NCBI GenBank assembly: GCA_964631595.1
Contig: CAZVXL010000003.1
Coordinates: 39,726-103,725 of the forward strand
Direction of reading: 5' to 3'
Length of the DNA: 64,000 bases
Source: UMGS1312 sp964631595
GTDB taxonomy: Bacteria; Bacillota; Clostridia; Oscillospirales; CAG-272
The position numbers and the translations under genes were made by a program. Shown here piece by piece: positions 43,390 through 52,560 of the stretch. The notes under the pieces are model-generated. The model saw only the letters and a program-made list of their open reading frames with translations. It was not told the DNA's origin and did not search any database. How positions within the stretch are numbered: position 1 is the first letter of the stretch; every line of letters starts with the position of its first letter.

Positions 43390-46059
43390 TTATTTTGACT
43401 GCGGCTTTTTCCTGCTGAGGAGTGCGAACACCGCGACAGTCACGACCGCAAAGAGTCCGATGCCGACATACACCGCAAGCATATCGTCGCGAAGTCCGAT
43501 CGGCTTTACATCTCCGTCCATGTCCTCCGCCGTCGGAGCCGTCACGTAAAGAGTCTCCTCACCGAGGCCGCTTCCGTCACCGAGCGCCGTGACCGAGGCT
43601 ATTTCAAGCTTCACGGGAGTCTCGGATCTCAGGATTATCGCGATACGCTCGATCCTCTCAGCCGTTTTGATCCCCGTCAGGTCGCATATCGGCGTGTATA
43701 TTCCCGAGCCGCTTCCCGAATATGTAAACACCGTTCTGTCCGCACCCGACACAAAGACTATGTCAAGGGTGAACGGCTCCGCGGTCTCACAGGCAATCAG
43801 GAATTTCACGAGCGGATGACCCGTAACGCACATCGGGAAGGCAGGCTCACCGATCATGACCCGTGATGTTCCGCCGATCTCCGTTATCAGTGCGCGGCAC
43901 GCCGGCACGCCGGTGTATTCCTCAAGTGCCGTGCTTCCCGCCGTCGATATTGCGGCAAGTCCGTCAAGCACGGTGAAGCCGCCGGAATCGTATGAGCTCT
44001 TGAAATCCCACAGCGTGACGTCCTTCGTCTCGCCGCTCCACCTGTCATACGCCTCATACTGCTCCCACTCGGGATGCACCGCATCGATCACCTCTCCGTC
44101 CGACGAAGCAAACAGATAAGAGAAGCCCGCTCCGACCTCGGTATCGGGTATGTCCTCCGATATATCGCACCCTATCATGAGCCGAGAAATGCTCCCGCCG
44201 TCGGCGGCAGAGGCATACACAGCCTCCGCATACATCGGTCTTGCATCGGCAGGCAGGCTGAGAAGCAAGCCCCAATTCGATCTCGGATAAGGCGACATAT
44301 ACCGCGATATGAGCCACGCAAGACTCTCGTGCTCCGCCGTCTGCGGTATCGCGGCGTAAACCGTCTCGTTATTGCGCGCCGCGGCATAGGTCAGTCTGAT
44401 GACCTCCGCAAGCTCGTGCGCCGTCTTCGACACCTTATTCGAATCGGCATGACTCACTATAAATCCGTAAGGTGCATATCTCTCCGAGAGATATGCGACT
44501 GCGGCGGCAAGCCTTCGGCAAGCCGTCTCGCTTGATGGCGAAAAATCCCCCTCTCCGAGATCGGTCATTCGGAAGGTCACGCCGATACCGCAGGCGGAAA
44601 GGAAGCGGATGCGCGTATCAAGCAATGCGGTCTCGGCTCTATCGGGATAATACGACACGCCGTAATGAGTAAACACCGTGCCGCTCTCGCCGCTCTTGTC
44701 GCTGAGCAGTGTCGCGGCGGCAACATCTATGACGTAATTGTCAAAGCCCGCCGAAAAAGCCTCCTCGGGGCTTATTCCGAATACGGAGCCGACGGCACTC
44801 TTGGTCGGCTCGTTATGAGAGATGCCGCCGCTTGCGAATACTGGCTCTGTTATCGGATACAGCTTGTCTCCGTCGCGGATCGCCACCGTGTATGAGTTCA
44901 CCGCAACGCCGTCCGATGCTACCGATGCAGAGAAGCTGAAGGAGGTGGTCATCTTCATCACCGCCAAGGGCTCCTCCTCCATCGCGCCTTTGAGCGAGCC
45001 CCACATCGGCACCTCGAAAAGGCACAGCTCTCCGTCGATGTATTTCACCGCGGCATCTCTTGTGATGCTTCCCGCAACGGACAGCACGTCCTCGGTGAAC
45101 GTACACCTCGATATCTCCCCGAGCACCGAGGTCACCTCGCCGCTCTCAAGCTCTATGATATCGACACCGTATACATACACCGGATGGCTCTCGATACCGG
45201 TAAATTCAAGTCGGTATGCGGAGCTCGGCGCGGCATTTTCCGCGTAAAAGAGATACTCCCGTCTGCCCTCGGTCACGGCAGATGAGCCGCACACACCGTA
45301 ATTCTTACCGTCGGGGGCGAACATGGCGGTGATTCCGCCGCCGTCACCCTCAAGCGTAACTCTCAGAGCAAATTTTTCCTCACCGTTTGCCGTCAAGCCC
45401 TTTCCGCAGACTGCGGCGGCAGATATCACCGACATATCCTCCGAAAGTCCGTCCACGGTAAACGCCGAATACCTTTCCGCAGTCTCTCCGTGATCCGTAT
45501 CGGAAAGAAGCGCTCTGTATATCACAAGCGAATCGGGCCCGCCGCTCTCCCCCTTCTTATCCTTAAAGGAAGCGGATACGGATATCCGGCTTATGCTCTC
45601 GGTACCCTCCGGAAGTCTGACATACATATAATAGCTCTCCTTATACGGGAGACGTGTGGTCACGATGGCGGAGGTATCACCGAAGAACACGCGCAAGCTC
45701 ACAGTGCAAACGGCACTTGACGTTGAGCTGAGCACAAGTCCGACCTCACGCCGCCCCTCCGTCGCAAATCCGTCGGGGAACGTCACGGCAGCTCCCGCAT
45801 TTATATTGCGCGCGGTGACACGGAAAGCCGTCTCGCCCGACTCGGTGATCACCGAGGAATTGCTGTCGGACTGCGCCTCCCACGCCTCAGCCGTGCAAGC
45901 GGTCACTCCGGAGCCGAGATATTCGCTCGGTACCGCTCCGCCGTTTCCCCTTGCGGGTGCCGAGGTCACCGTCACGGGGAGCATTGCCGACACCATCGGC
46001 AGAAGAACGAGCAGTACGGTCAGGCATACCGCAAAGCGCCGCGCTTTTGTTCCTTTCAT
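43390..46059 (-). CDS. Membrane-anchored extracellular protein, possible TIM-barrel carbohydrate-active enzyme
   Basis: 889 residues. Signal peptide (about 1-33) and one C-terminal membrane helix (about 863-882) followed by a short basic tail (SRKKPQSK) make it a type I anchored protein. The N-terminal third looks like beta-sandwich repeats; the middle (from FTHYGVSYYPD to about residue 700) reads like a glycoside-hydrolase-type barrel with conserved-looking YGFIVSHADSN and VHPEWEQYEAY. It may belong to the DUF5722 group, but I cannot confirm this. Four nt after murJ, so co-transcribed with a peptidoglycan precursor flippase, suggesting an envelope role. Confidence 0.75.
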   Translation of the reverse strand: MKGTKARRFAVCLTVLLVLLPMVSAMLPVTVTSAPARGNGGAVPSEYLGSGVTACTAEAWEAQSDSNSSVITESGETAFRVTARNINAGAAVTFPDGFATEGRREVGLVLSSTSSAVCTVSLRVFFGDTSAIVTTRLPYKESYYMYVRLPEGTESISRISVSASFKDKKGESGGPDSLVIYRALLSDTDHGETAERYSAFTVDGLSEDMSVISAAAVCGKGLTANGEEKFALRVTLEGDGGGITAMFAPDGKNYGVCGSSAVTEGRREYLFYAENAAPSSAYRLEFTGIESHPVYVYGVDIIELESGEVTSVLGEISRCTFTEDVLSVAGSITRDAAVKYIDGELCLFEVPMWGSLKGAMEEEPLAVMKMTTSFSFSASVASDGVAVNSYTVAIRDGDKLYPITEPVFASGGISHNEPTKSAVGSVFGISPEEAFSAGFDNYVIDVAAATLLSDKSGESGTVFTHYGVSYYPDRAETALLDTRIRFLSACGIGVTFRMTDLGEGDFSPSSETACRRLAAAVAYLSERYAPYGFIVSHADSNKVSKTAHELAEVIRLTYAAARNNETVYAAIPQTAEHESLAWLISRYMSPYPRSNWGLLLSLPADARPMYAEAVYASAADGGSISRLMIGCDISEDIPDTEVGAGFSYLFASSDGEVIDAVHPEWEQYEAYDRWSGETKDVTLWDFKSSYDSGGFTVLDGLAAISTAGSTALEEYTGVPACRALITEIGGTSRVMIGEPAFPMCVTGHPLVKFLIACETAEPFTLDIVFVSGADRTVFTYSGSGSGIYTPICDLTGIKTAERIERIAIILRSETPVKLEIASVTALGDGSGLGEETLYVTAPTAEDMDGDVKPIGLRDDMLAVYVGIGLFAVVTVAVFALLSRKKPQSK

Positions 46060-46062
46060 AAT

Positions 46063-47601
46063 TCAATCCTTTCCGGCTCTGAACATTATTTTCGAAGCTA
46101 TGAGCAGTGCCGCCTCCGAGCGAAGCAGAAGCGTCACAAGGAAGTACACTGCGGCGGCAACGGGAACTATACCGCAAAGCGCCGCCACGGGCTCTCGGAT
46201 AAATGTTCTCATGACAAGCATTACCGCACCCATAAGCACCGCCGAGCATACCGAGCTTGCAATATCGCGGGCATTTGTCCCCTTCCGCTCACGCCGCACA
46301 CCGCGCACCGCCGAGCGATTCAGCACAAGGGCAAGCAGTGCCGCCACACCCGAGCTCATTGCGATACCGCCGAGCCCGGCATATCTCGCCGCAAGGGGCA
46401 CAAGCACCGCTCCAAGCGCCGCCGAGATGAGAGCCGATACCGTAGGCGTCACCGTATTCCCCTCGGCATAAAAATATTTCACATACACCTCATTTACGGC
46501 AAAGAATATCATTCCCGCAGAGTATCCCGCAAGAGCCTTGGCGACAAGCACCGTATCCTCTGCGGTAAACTCGCCGCGGCGGTAGATAACGTATGTCACG
46601 GGCTCCGCCATTACCGTAAGCCCCACCGATATCGGGGCAATGATATAAACGACAGCCCTCACAAACGCATCAAGTCTGTCAGTCCCGCCCCGTCCGGATG
46701 CCGCTGCCTCGGAGAGGAGCGGGAACAAAAGATTCGTCAGTGCAAAGGTAAATACACCGACAATTATCGTATACAGCCGATTTGCGTATCCGAGTGCACT
46801 CACCCCTCCGCCGCCTTGAAGCATTGATGCGTATCTCATGCCTACAAGGGTGCAGATCGGATTCGCCCATGCACCGAGAAGCAGCGGAAGCGCGCCGCGC
46901 AGTGTCCTCCGGAGATACGGCGACGAAAGCTCCGCCACGGGTCTGTAGCGCCAGCCGAGTCGCCTCAGACTCGGGAGCAGAAATGCCGCCTGCCCTGCCC
47001 ACCCGACAACGGAGGCAACGGCAAGCCCGCAGATACCGAAGGAATCATTTGCCACGCAAAGATAGAGCACGACTATGCAGTTCGACACGGCACTCATGAG
47101 AGCGGGGGTCTTAAATTCGCCCATAGCCTGAAGCACGCTCACAAAGGAATATGCTATCCCCGCAAGCAGGAGCATCGGGAGCATTATCCTCGTAAGGCTC
47201 ACGGCAAGTACGTGTGCTTCGCGCCCGAGCTCGGGCGCGACGAGGCGTACCAGCTCATCGGCAAATATGCCTCCCGCAAGCACCGCGGCGAACGCCGCAG
47301 GGATCAGCAGATTTATATACGAGAGTGAGAAGCGCATTGCCGATGCCCTGCCCTCCCTTACGGAGATCTCGCAAAGCACGGGAATCAGCACAGAGCAGAT
47401 CACCCCGCCAAAGGTCATATCGAAAATAAGTGACGGAATACCGGAGGCGGTTTCATATGCCGCCGCCTCGACACCCGTACCGTATGAGGTGGCTATCAGC
47501 ATATCGCGAACAAGCCCGAGCAGCTTTACTGCGGCTGTTATTGCGCCCATCAGTGCGGCAGTGCCGAAAAATCCGTCGGCGGTCTTCAGCTTATCTTCCA
47601 T
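46063..47601 (-). CDS. murJ: Lipid II flippase MurJ (MviN family)
   Basis: 512 residues with about 14 membrane helices across the whole length. MOP-exporter fold; motifs such as VRDMLIATSYGTG near the N terminus and SALGYANRLYTIIVGVF fit MurJ/MviN. Flips lipid-linked peptidoglycan precursor. First gene of a two-gene operon from the promoter at 47645-47673. RBS is weak. Confidence 0.9.
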   Translation of the reverse strand: MEDKLKTADGFFGTAALMGAITAAVKLLGLVRDMLIATSYGTGVEAAAYETASGIPSLIFDMTFGGVICSVLIPVLCEISVREGRASAMRFSLSYINLLIPAAFAAVLAGGIFADELVRLVAPELGREAHVLAVSLTRIMLPMLLLAGIAYSFVSVLQAMGEFKTPALMSAVSNCIVVLYLCVANDSFGICGLAVASVVGWAGQAAFLLPSLRRLGWRYRPVAELSSPYLRRTLRGALPLLLGAWANPICTLVGMRYASMLQGGGGVSALGYANRLYTIIVGVFTFALTNLLFPLLSEAAASGRGGTDRLDAFVRAVVYIIAPISVGLTVMAEPVTYVIYRRGEFTAEDTVLVAKALAGYSAGMIFFAVNEVYVKYFYAEGNTVTPTVSALISAALGAVLVPLAARYAGLGGIAMSSGVAALLALVLNRSAVRGVRRERKGTNARDIASSVCSAVLMGAVMLVMRTFIREPVAALCGIVPVAAAVYFLVTLLLRSEAALLIASKIMFRAGKD

Positions 47602-47644
47602 TATCAGTATCCGTTTTTGCTATATTATTGACCGCTTATTTTGT

Positions 47645-47673
47645 ATTATATCACCTACGGCGAAAAAGTTCAA
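47645..47673 (-). promoter_or_regulatory. Sigma-A promoter of murJ
   Basis: TTGAAC (47673-47668), 17 bp, TATAAT (47650-47645) with extended GTGA. Confidence 0.83.
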
Positions 47674-47743
47674 GCATTACGGGCATCAATGTGCCTCGCA
47701 CGGAGAAACCGCGGAGGGTCATCGCCGTCACCGTTCAGTCCGC

Positions 47744-47777
47744 AAAAAAAGAAAAACGCCTCACCACTGTGAGACGC
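47744..47777 (-). terminator. Terminator of the tRNA operon
   Basis: On the minus strand GCGTCTCAC pairs with GTGAGGCGT (one G-U) and is followed by TTTTCTTTTTTT. Confidence 0.85.
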
Positions 47778-47818
47778 TGAACCACACCGACGCATCGCGG
47801 CTGATCTGTGGTTCGGGT

Positions 47819-47893
47819 TGGTGACCCGTACGAGAATCGAACTCGTGTTACTGCCGTGAAAGGGCGGTGTCTTAACCTCTTGACCAACGGGCC
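47819..47893 (-). tRNA. tRNA-Glu (anticodon TTC), CCA encoded
   Basis: Complete cloverleaf on the minus strand: acceptor GGCCCGT/ACGGGTC, D-arm, anticodon loop CTTTCAC, T-arm with GTTCGATTC, discriminator A and genomic CCA at 47821-47819. Confidence 0.96.
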
Positions 47894-47897
47894 AAAA

Positions 47898-47974
47898 TGG
47901 TGGCGGAGATAGGATTTGAACCTACGACCTGCCGGGTATGAACCGGATGCTCTGGCCAACTGAGCTACTCCGCC
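47898..47974 (-). tRNA. tRNA-Met (anticodon CAT), elongator-like, CCA encoded
   Basis: Cloverleaf with acceptor GGCGGAG/CTCCGCC, AGCTCAGTTGG D-arm, anticodon loop TTCATAC, T-arm GTTCAAATC, genomic CCA at 47900-47898. Four nt upstream of tRNA-Glu in the same transcript. Confidence 0.95.
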
Positions 47975-47986
47975 AAACGCTTGATT

Positions 47987-48015
47987 ATTATATCACAAAG
48001 CTTCCCCTTTGTCAA
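47987..48015 (-). promoter_or_regulatory. Consensus promoter of the tRNA operon
   Basis: TTGACA (48015-48010), 17 bp, TATAAT (47992-47987) with GTGA, ending 13 bp before the tRNA-Met 5' end. Confidence 0.9.
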
Positions 48016-48168
48016 CACATATATTTAAGTTTTTTGTTTTTTGTTGAAGAATCTCCGAAAGGTGCATCCGAGACACCTCCGCCGCGCGTGCTTTTCCGTG
48101 ATAGCTTGCGGCATTTCGGCGCATCCGCCGCGCAGACCCACTATTCGTTATAAATTTGGGTTTCGGTA

Positions 48169-48197
48169 TTGACTTATGTCGAACAACGCTGTATAAT
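48169..48197 (+). promoter_or_regulatory. Sigma-A promoter of potABCD
   Basis: TTGACT (48169-48174), 17 bp, TATAAT (48192-48197). Start of transcription near 48204. Confidence 0.85.
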
Positions 48198-48203
48198 GTA
48201 GAT

Positions 48204-48485
48204 TGTAATATTTTTGCATCTGTGTCGACCCCTTCCCGCTTCGGGAGGGAGAAAAACATCAATCCGTACATCGGATATGAGTGTCTTTTATCTCTGATGT
48301 TTCACCGAGACAGTTTTGAACAAAAGCCGTGACCGTCATGTATACTCGGTCTGTGAGATTGCAAGCTACAATCGGATGCTCCGATATGTAAAAAACTCTT
48401 TGCGGGGGCTGCAATCAGTCTTCGGTGGGTTCGCGCAGGGCTTTATAGCTTTGGCGGGTTTTTACCGCAAAGGGGGATGCAAAAA
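48204..48485 (+). promoter_or_regulatory. Long structured leader RNA of potABCD, candidate cis-regulator
   Basis: About 280 nt without a plausible gene. Hand-found helices: AAACATCA (48254-48261) with TGATGTTT (48295-48302), enclosing ATCCG/CGGAT (48262-48276); ACCGAG (48304-48309) with CTCGGT (48345-48350); ATCGGA/TCCGAT (48371-48385). CTCTTTGCGG (48396-48405) pairs with CCGCAAAGGG (48465-48474), which includes part of the potA ribosome site AAAGGGGG. Not a riboswitch class I recognise. Confidence 0.6.
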
Positions 48486-49616
48486 ATGTCTGATAAAAAG
48501 AATATTATCTGTCTTAAGGATATTGTCGTTGAATTTAACGGAGAAAGAGTCCTTGACGGGCTTGACCTTACCATTCACGACGGAGAGTTCGTAACGCTTC
48601 TCGGCTCATCGGGCTGCGGAAAGACCACTACTCTGCGTGTTATTGCGGGATTTCTTCAGCCGAACAGCGGCTCTGTCCTTTTTGACTCAAAGGAAATGAG
48701 TGGTGTTCCGCCTTACAAAAGGCCGGTAAACACCATTTTTCAGCGTTACGCATTGTTCCCTCATTACAATGTGTACGACAACGTTGCCTTCGGACTGAAG
48801 GTAAAGAAGCTGCCAAAGGACGAGATACGCCGCAAAGTGACCGATATCCTGAAGCTTGTAAATCTTGAGGGCTTTGAAAAGAAGGACGTGACAAAGCTCT
48901 CCGGCGGTCAGCAGCAGCGTGTTGCCATCGCGCGCGCCATTATCAATGAGCCGAAGGTGCTTCTGCTCGACGAGCCCCTTGCCGCGCTCGATCTGAAGCT
49001 TCGCAAGGAGAGGCAGGCAGAGCTTAAAAACATTCAAAAGGAGCTCGGGATCACCTTCATCTACGTTACGCACGATCAGGAGGAAGCTCTCTCGATGTCC
49101 GACACCGTGGTCGTTATGAACGAGGGCAAGGTACAGCAGATAGGCAAGCCCACCGACATATACAACGAGCCGGAAAATGCGTTTGTGGCGGACTTCATCG
49201 GGGAATCGAACATTATCGACGGCGTGATGGTGAGGGATTTTGTTGCGCGCTTCTCCGGTCATGAATTCACCTGCCTCGATCAGGGCTTCGGTGACGGCGA
49301 GCCGGTCGATGTTGTTATCAGACCGGAGGATGTCGATATCGTGCCCGAGGCGATGGGACAGCTTCCCGGAAAGATATGCTCCGTGACCTTCCGCGGTGTT
49401 CACTTTGAGATCATAGTGGACGTGAACGGCTTCAAGTGGATGATACAGACCACCGATGAGCACAATGAGGGCGAGGACGTATGGCTTTACGTTGAGCCCG
49501 ATGCCATACACATAATGAAAAAATCCAAATACTCCGGTATGTACGGTGACTACAGCTCCTACTCGGATGAGCTCGATGCGCTCAGCGTGGTAGACGACAG
49601 CGAGGAGGAGGACTGA
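48486..49616 (+). CDS. potA: Spermidine/putrescine ABC transporter ATPase
   Basis: 376 residues from ATG 48486, 9 nt after AAAGGGGG; the ATG at 48477 is too close. Energises polyamine import. Walker A GSSGCGKTTTLR, signature LSGGQQQRVAIARA, Walker B VLLLDEPLAALD, then a C-terminal TOBE domain. First gene of potABCD; potB starts 2 nt after its stop. Confidence 0.95.
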   Translation: MSDKKNIICLKDIVVEFNGERVLDGLDLTIHDGEFVTLLGSSGCGKTTTLRVIAGFLQPNSGSVLFDSKEMSGVPPYKRPVNTIFQRYALFPHYNVYDNVAFGLKVKKLPKDEIRRKVTDILKLVNLEGFEKKDVTKLSGGQQQRVAIARAIINEPKVLLLDEPLAALDLKLRKERQAELKNIQKELGITFIYVTHDQEEALSMSDTVVVMNEGKVQQIGKPTDIYNEPENAFVADFIGESNIIDGVMVRDFVARFSGHEFTCLDQGFGDGEPVDVVIRPEDVDIVPEAMGQLPGKICSVTFRGVHFEIIVDVNGFKWMIQTTDEHNEGEDVWLYVEPDAIHIMKKSKYSGMYGDYSSYSDELDALSVVDDSEEED

Positions 49617-49617
49617 A

Positions 49618-50460
49618 ATGAAGGCCGCCCTTTCCGAAAAGCGCAAAATGTCCGCGGGCACTTTCATTCTCAATTTTCCCTACTGCCTGTGGTCTGCAAT
49701 ATTTATAGTGGTTCCGCTGATAATCGTCATCTACTACGCCTTTACCGACAGCACGGGAGCGTTTTCACTCGAAAACATAAAGGCTCTTGCCGACTATAAG
49801 GAGACCTTTGTCGTATCAATATGGTATTCCCTTATAGCCACTGCGATATCTCTCGTTATGGCGTATCCGTTTGCGTTTTTTATGAGCAGAACAAGAGTCT
49901 CCGCTCAGCGCATGATGATGATGCTCGTGATGCTCCCCATGTGGATGAATCTTCTCATACGCACCTATTCGTGGATGATAATCCTCGAAAGAAACGGTAT
50001 CATAAACAACATTCTCCGAGCCGTCGGGCTCGGTGAGGTCAAAATGATCGGCTCCTCGGGCGCAGTCATTCTCGGTATGGTCTACAACTACCTGCCGTAC
50101 ATGATAATTCCGATATACAACGTAATGTCCAAGATAGACCGCTCTCTTTACGAGGCGGCGGAGGATCTCGGCTGCGGCACATGGCAAAAGCTTCGCCGCA
50201 TCGTGTTCCCGCTGTCGCTCCCCGGTGTGATCTCGGGGATCACCATGGTCTTTGTTCCCTCGGTCAGCACGTTCTACATATCGTACAAGCTCGGCGGAGG
50301 CAAGATCGGTCTCATCGGTGATGCCATTGAGCGGCAGATACAGACCTCCTACAACTACAATCTTGGCGCTTCTCTGTCGCTCGTGCTGATGATCTTCATT
50401 TTGATCAGCCTTGCGATAATGAACAAGTTCTCCGGTGATGAAGGGGGGATCGTTATATGA
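49618..50460 (+). CDS. potB: Spermidine/putrescine ABC transporter permease PotB
   Basis: 280 residues, six membrane helices. The cytoplasmic EAA loop that contacts PotA is seen as EAAEDLGCGTWQKLRRIVF. RBS GGAGGAGG within the end of potA. Overlaps potC by 4 nt. Confidence 0.94.
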   Translation: MKAALSEKRKMSAGTFILNFPYCLWSAIFIVVPLIIVIYYAFTDSTGAFSLENIKALADYKETFVVSIWYSLIATAISLVMAYPFAFFMSRTRVSAQRMMMMLVMLPMWMNLLIRTYSWMIILERNGIINNILRAVGLGEVKMIGSSGAVILGMVYNYLPYMIIPIYNVMSKIDRSLYEAAEDLGCGTWQKLRRIVFPLSLPGVISGITMVFVPSVSTFYISYKLGGGKIGLIGDAIERQIQTSYNYNLGASLSLVLMIFILISLAIMNKFSGDEGGIVI

Positions 50461-51278
50461 AGCTGTTCGGACGCTTTTTCACCTTTATCATCTACTTCTT
50501 CCTGTACGCCCCGCTTCTCGTAATGGTATTCTTCTCGTTTAACGAGTCGAAATCCACGTCGGTATTCTCCGGCTTTTCGCTGAAGTGGTACGGCGAGCTG
50601 TTCTCAAACAGCGATACCATGCAGGCTCTGCAAAACACGCTGGTGCTTGCTCTCCTGTCGGCTACGATCGCCACTCTGCTCGGAACGGTGGCGGCGGTCG
50701 GTATCTACAGAATGCGAAATCGCTTTGCGAAAGGGCTCATACTGAATATCACAAATATTCCGATGATGAATCCCGACATTGTTACCGGTGTTTCGCTGAT
50801 GCTTCTGTTCGTATTTATCGGCAGATTCATCGGTCAGCGAAACTCCCTCAGCTTTATAACACTGCTCATATCCCACGTCACCTTCAATCTGCCATATGTG
50901 ATCCTCAACGTCCTGCCGAAGCTTCGGCAGACCGATCCGCATTTGGTAGAGGCGGCGGAGGATCTCGGCTGTCATCCGGTCGATGCCTTCTTCAAGGCGG
51001 TGCTTCCGTCGATAAGCTCGGGCATATTCGCCGGCTTTCTCATGGCGTTTACGCTGTCCATAGATGATTTTGTCATAAGCTACTACACCTGCGGCTCCGG
51101 CTTCCAGACGCTTCCGCTCAAGATCTATTCCATGACAAGAAAGAATGTCAAGCCGGATATGTATGCGCTGTCAAGCATAATATTTGTAACGATCCTTGTA
51201 CTGCTTATCCTCATAAACATCGCGCAGGTCAAATCCGAAAAGAAGGCCGGAAACGGCAACGGCACGGAAACGTACTGA
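50457..51278 (+). CDS. potC: Spermidine/putrescine ABC transporter permease PotC
   Basis: 273 residues, six membrane helices, EAA loop EAAEDLGCHPVDAFFKAVL. ATGA overlap with potB stop. Completes the membrane channel. A hairpin at 51313-51343 separates it from potD. Confidence 0.94.
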   Translation: MKLFGRFFTFIIYFFLYAPLLVMVFFSFNESKSTSVFSGFSLKWYGELFSNSDTMQALQNTLVLALLSATIATLLGTVAAVGIYRMRNRFAKGLILNITNIPMMNPDIVTGVSLMLLFVFIGRFIGQRNSLSFITLLISHVTFNLPYVILNVLPKLRQTDPHLVEAAEDLGCHPVDAFFKAVLPSISSGIFAGFLMAFTLSIDDFVISYYTCGSGFQTLPLKIYSMTRKNVKPDMYALSSIIFVTILVLLILINIAQVKSEKKAGNGNGTETY

Positions 51279-51312
51279 CCCTCGGGCACTCCGTACCGAT
51301 ACTCTCATCTGC

Positions 51313-51343
51313 AAAAAGGAGGCATTACGGTGTCCTCCTTTTT
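51313..51343 (+). terminator. Intra-operon terminator or attenuator between potC and potD
   Basis: AAAAAGGAGG / CCTCCTTTTT stem with an 11-nt loop. No new sigma-A promoter is obvious before potD, so partial read-through is likely. Confidence 0.8.
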
Positions 51344-51385
51344 AATGCGGTAATACCGTAAATAAAGAAGAAAGGTAACACTTAA

Positions 51386-52492
51386 ATGAAAAAAAATCTC
51401 GTATGTACTCTTACTGCACTGCTGCTCACGGCACCGATCGTGCTCTCCTCCTGCTCACAAAGCAAAAAGGATCCGTCGGAATATCCGAATCCCGAGCTTG
51501 TCGGCACGACGCTCAACGTATTCAACTGGGGTGAAAACATCTCCGACGGCAGTGACGGCTCTCTTGACATAAACGCGGAATTTGAGGAGCGCACCGGCAT
51601 CAAGGTGAACTACATGACCTACGATTCAAACGAGGCGATGTATTCCAAGCTGAAAAGCAACGCGGTCTCCTACGATATAATAATCCCCTCGGATTACATG
51701 ATAGAGCGCCTCATAAACGAGGATATGCTTAAAAAGCTTGACTTCTCCAAAATCGAAAATTACAAGTACATCGACGAGAGATACAAGAATATGTTCTTTG
51801 ATGAGGGCAACGAATACTCCGTCCCCTATACGATAGGCACCGTCGGACTGATATACAACAAAACGATGGTGGACGAGGTTCCCGACAGCTGGTCTGTTAT
51901 GTGGGACGAGAAGTATGCCGATGACATTCTCACGTTCAACAATCCCCGCGATGCCTTTGCTATCGCTCAGTTCCTGCTCGGACAGGACGTAAACAGCACG
52001 GACAAGGCGGATTGGGATGCCGCGAAGAAGAAGCTCATTGAGCAGAATTCGGTGATCCAAGGCAGAGTAATGGATGAGATCTACGTTAAAATGCCCGGAG
52101 AAAACGCGGCTATCGCCACGTACTACGCAGGTGACTTCCTCGCAATGAAGAACACCAACAACAATCTTGAGCTCGTATATCCCAAGGAGGGCGTAAACGT
52201 ATTCGTGGATTCCATGTGCGTTCCCTCATCGTGCCAGAACTTTGATGCGGCTATGATGTACATCAACTTCATGCTCGACCCCGAGATCGGTCTTGCCAAT
52301 GCCGAGTACATCTGCTACGCCACCCCCAACACGGCGGTTCGCGAGAATGAGGATTACTCACTCAAGGACAACGAGATCATCTATCCGTCGGACGAAGTTC
52401 TCGACAACGCGCAGTATTTCCACGATCTCGACCCCGAGACACGTTCGTATTACGAATCTCTGTGGGAGGAAGTGATCCGCAATCAGGGCTGA
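51386..52492 (+). CDS. potD: Polyamine-binding lipoprotein PotD
   Basis: 368 residues. Lipoprotein signal peptide with lipobox LSSC (Cys about 23), so it is anchored outside the membrane. Bacterial periplasmic-binding fold starting LNVFNWGENIS, with VPYTIGTVGLIYNK typical of spermidine/putrescine-binding proteins. Delivers polyamines to PotABC. RBS AGAAAGG. Confidence 0.93.
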   Translation: MKKNLVCTLTALLLTAPIVLSSCSQSKKDPSEYPNPELVGTTLNVFNWGENISDGSDGSLDINAEFEERTGIKVNYMTYDSNEAMYSKLKSNAVSYDIIIPSDYMIERLINEDMLKKLDFSKIENYKYIDERYKNMFFDEGNEYSVPYTIGTVGLIYNKTMVDEVPDSWSVMWDEKYADDILTFNNPRDAFAIAQFLLGQDVNSTDKADWDAAKKKLIEQNSVIQGRVMDEIYVKMPGENAAIATYYAGDFLAMKNTNNNLELVYPKEGVNVFVDSMCVPSSCQNFDAAMMYINFMLDPEIGLANAEYICYATPNTAVRENEDYSLKDNEIIYPSDEVLDNAQYFHDLDPETRSYYESLWEEVIRNQG

Positions 52493-52519
52493 TGACGAGC
52501 GGAGCGCGGACTACCCGAA

Positions 52520-52551
52520 GAAGCCCACGTATGGTATCATACGTGGGCTTC
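52520..52551 (+). terminator. Hairpin terminator of potABCD
   Basis: GAAGCCCACGTATG and CATACGTGGGCTTC, 14-bp perfect stem with 4-nt loop; the following TCTGTATGT is a weak T tract. Confidence 0.8.
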
Positions 52552-52560
52552 TCTGTATGT

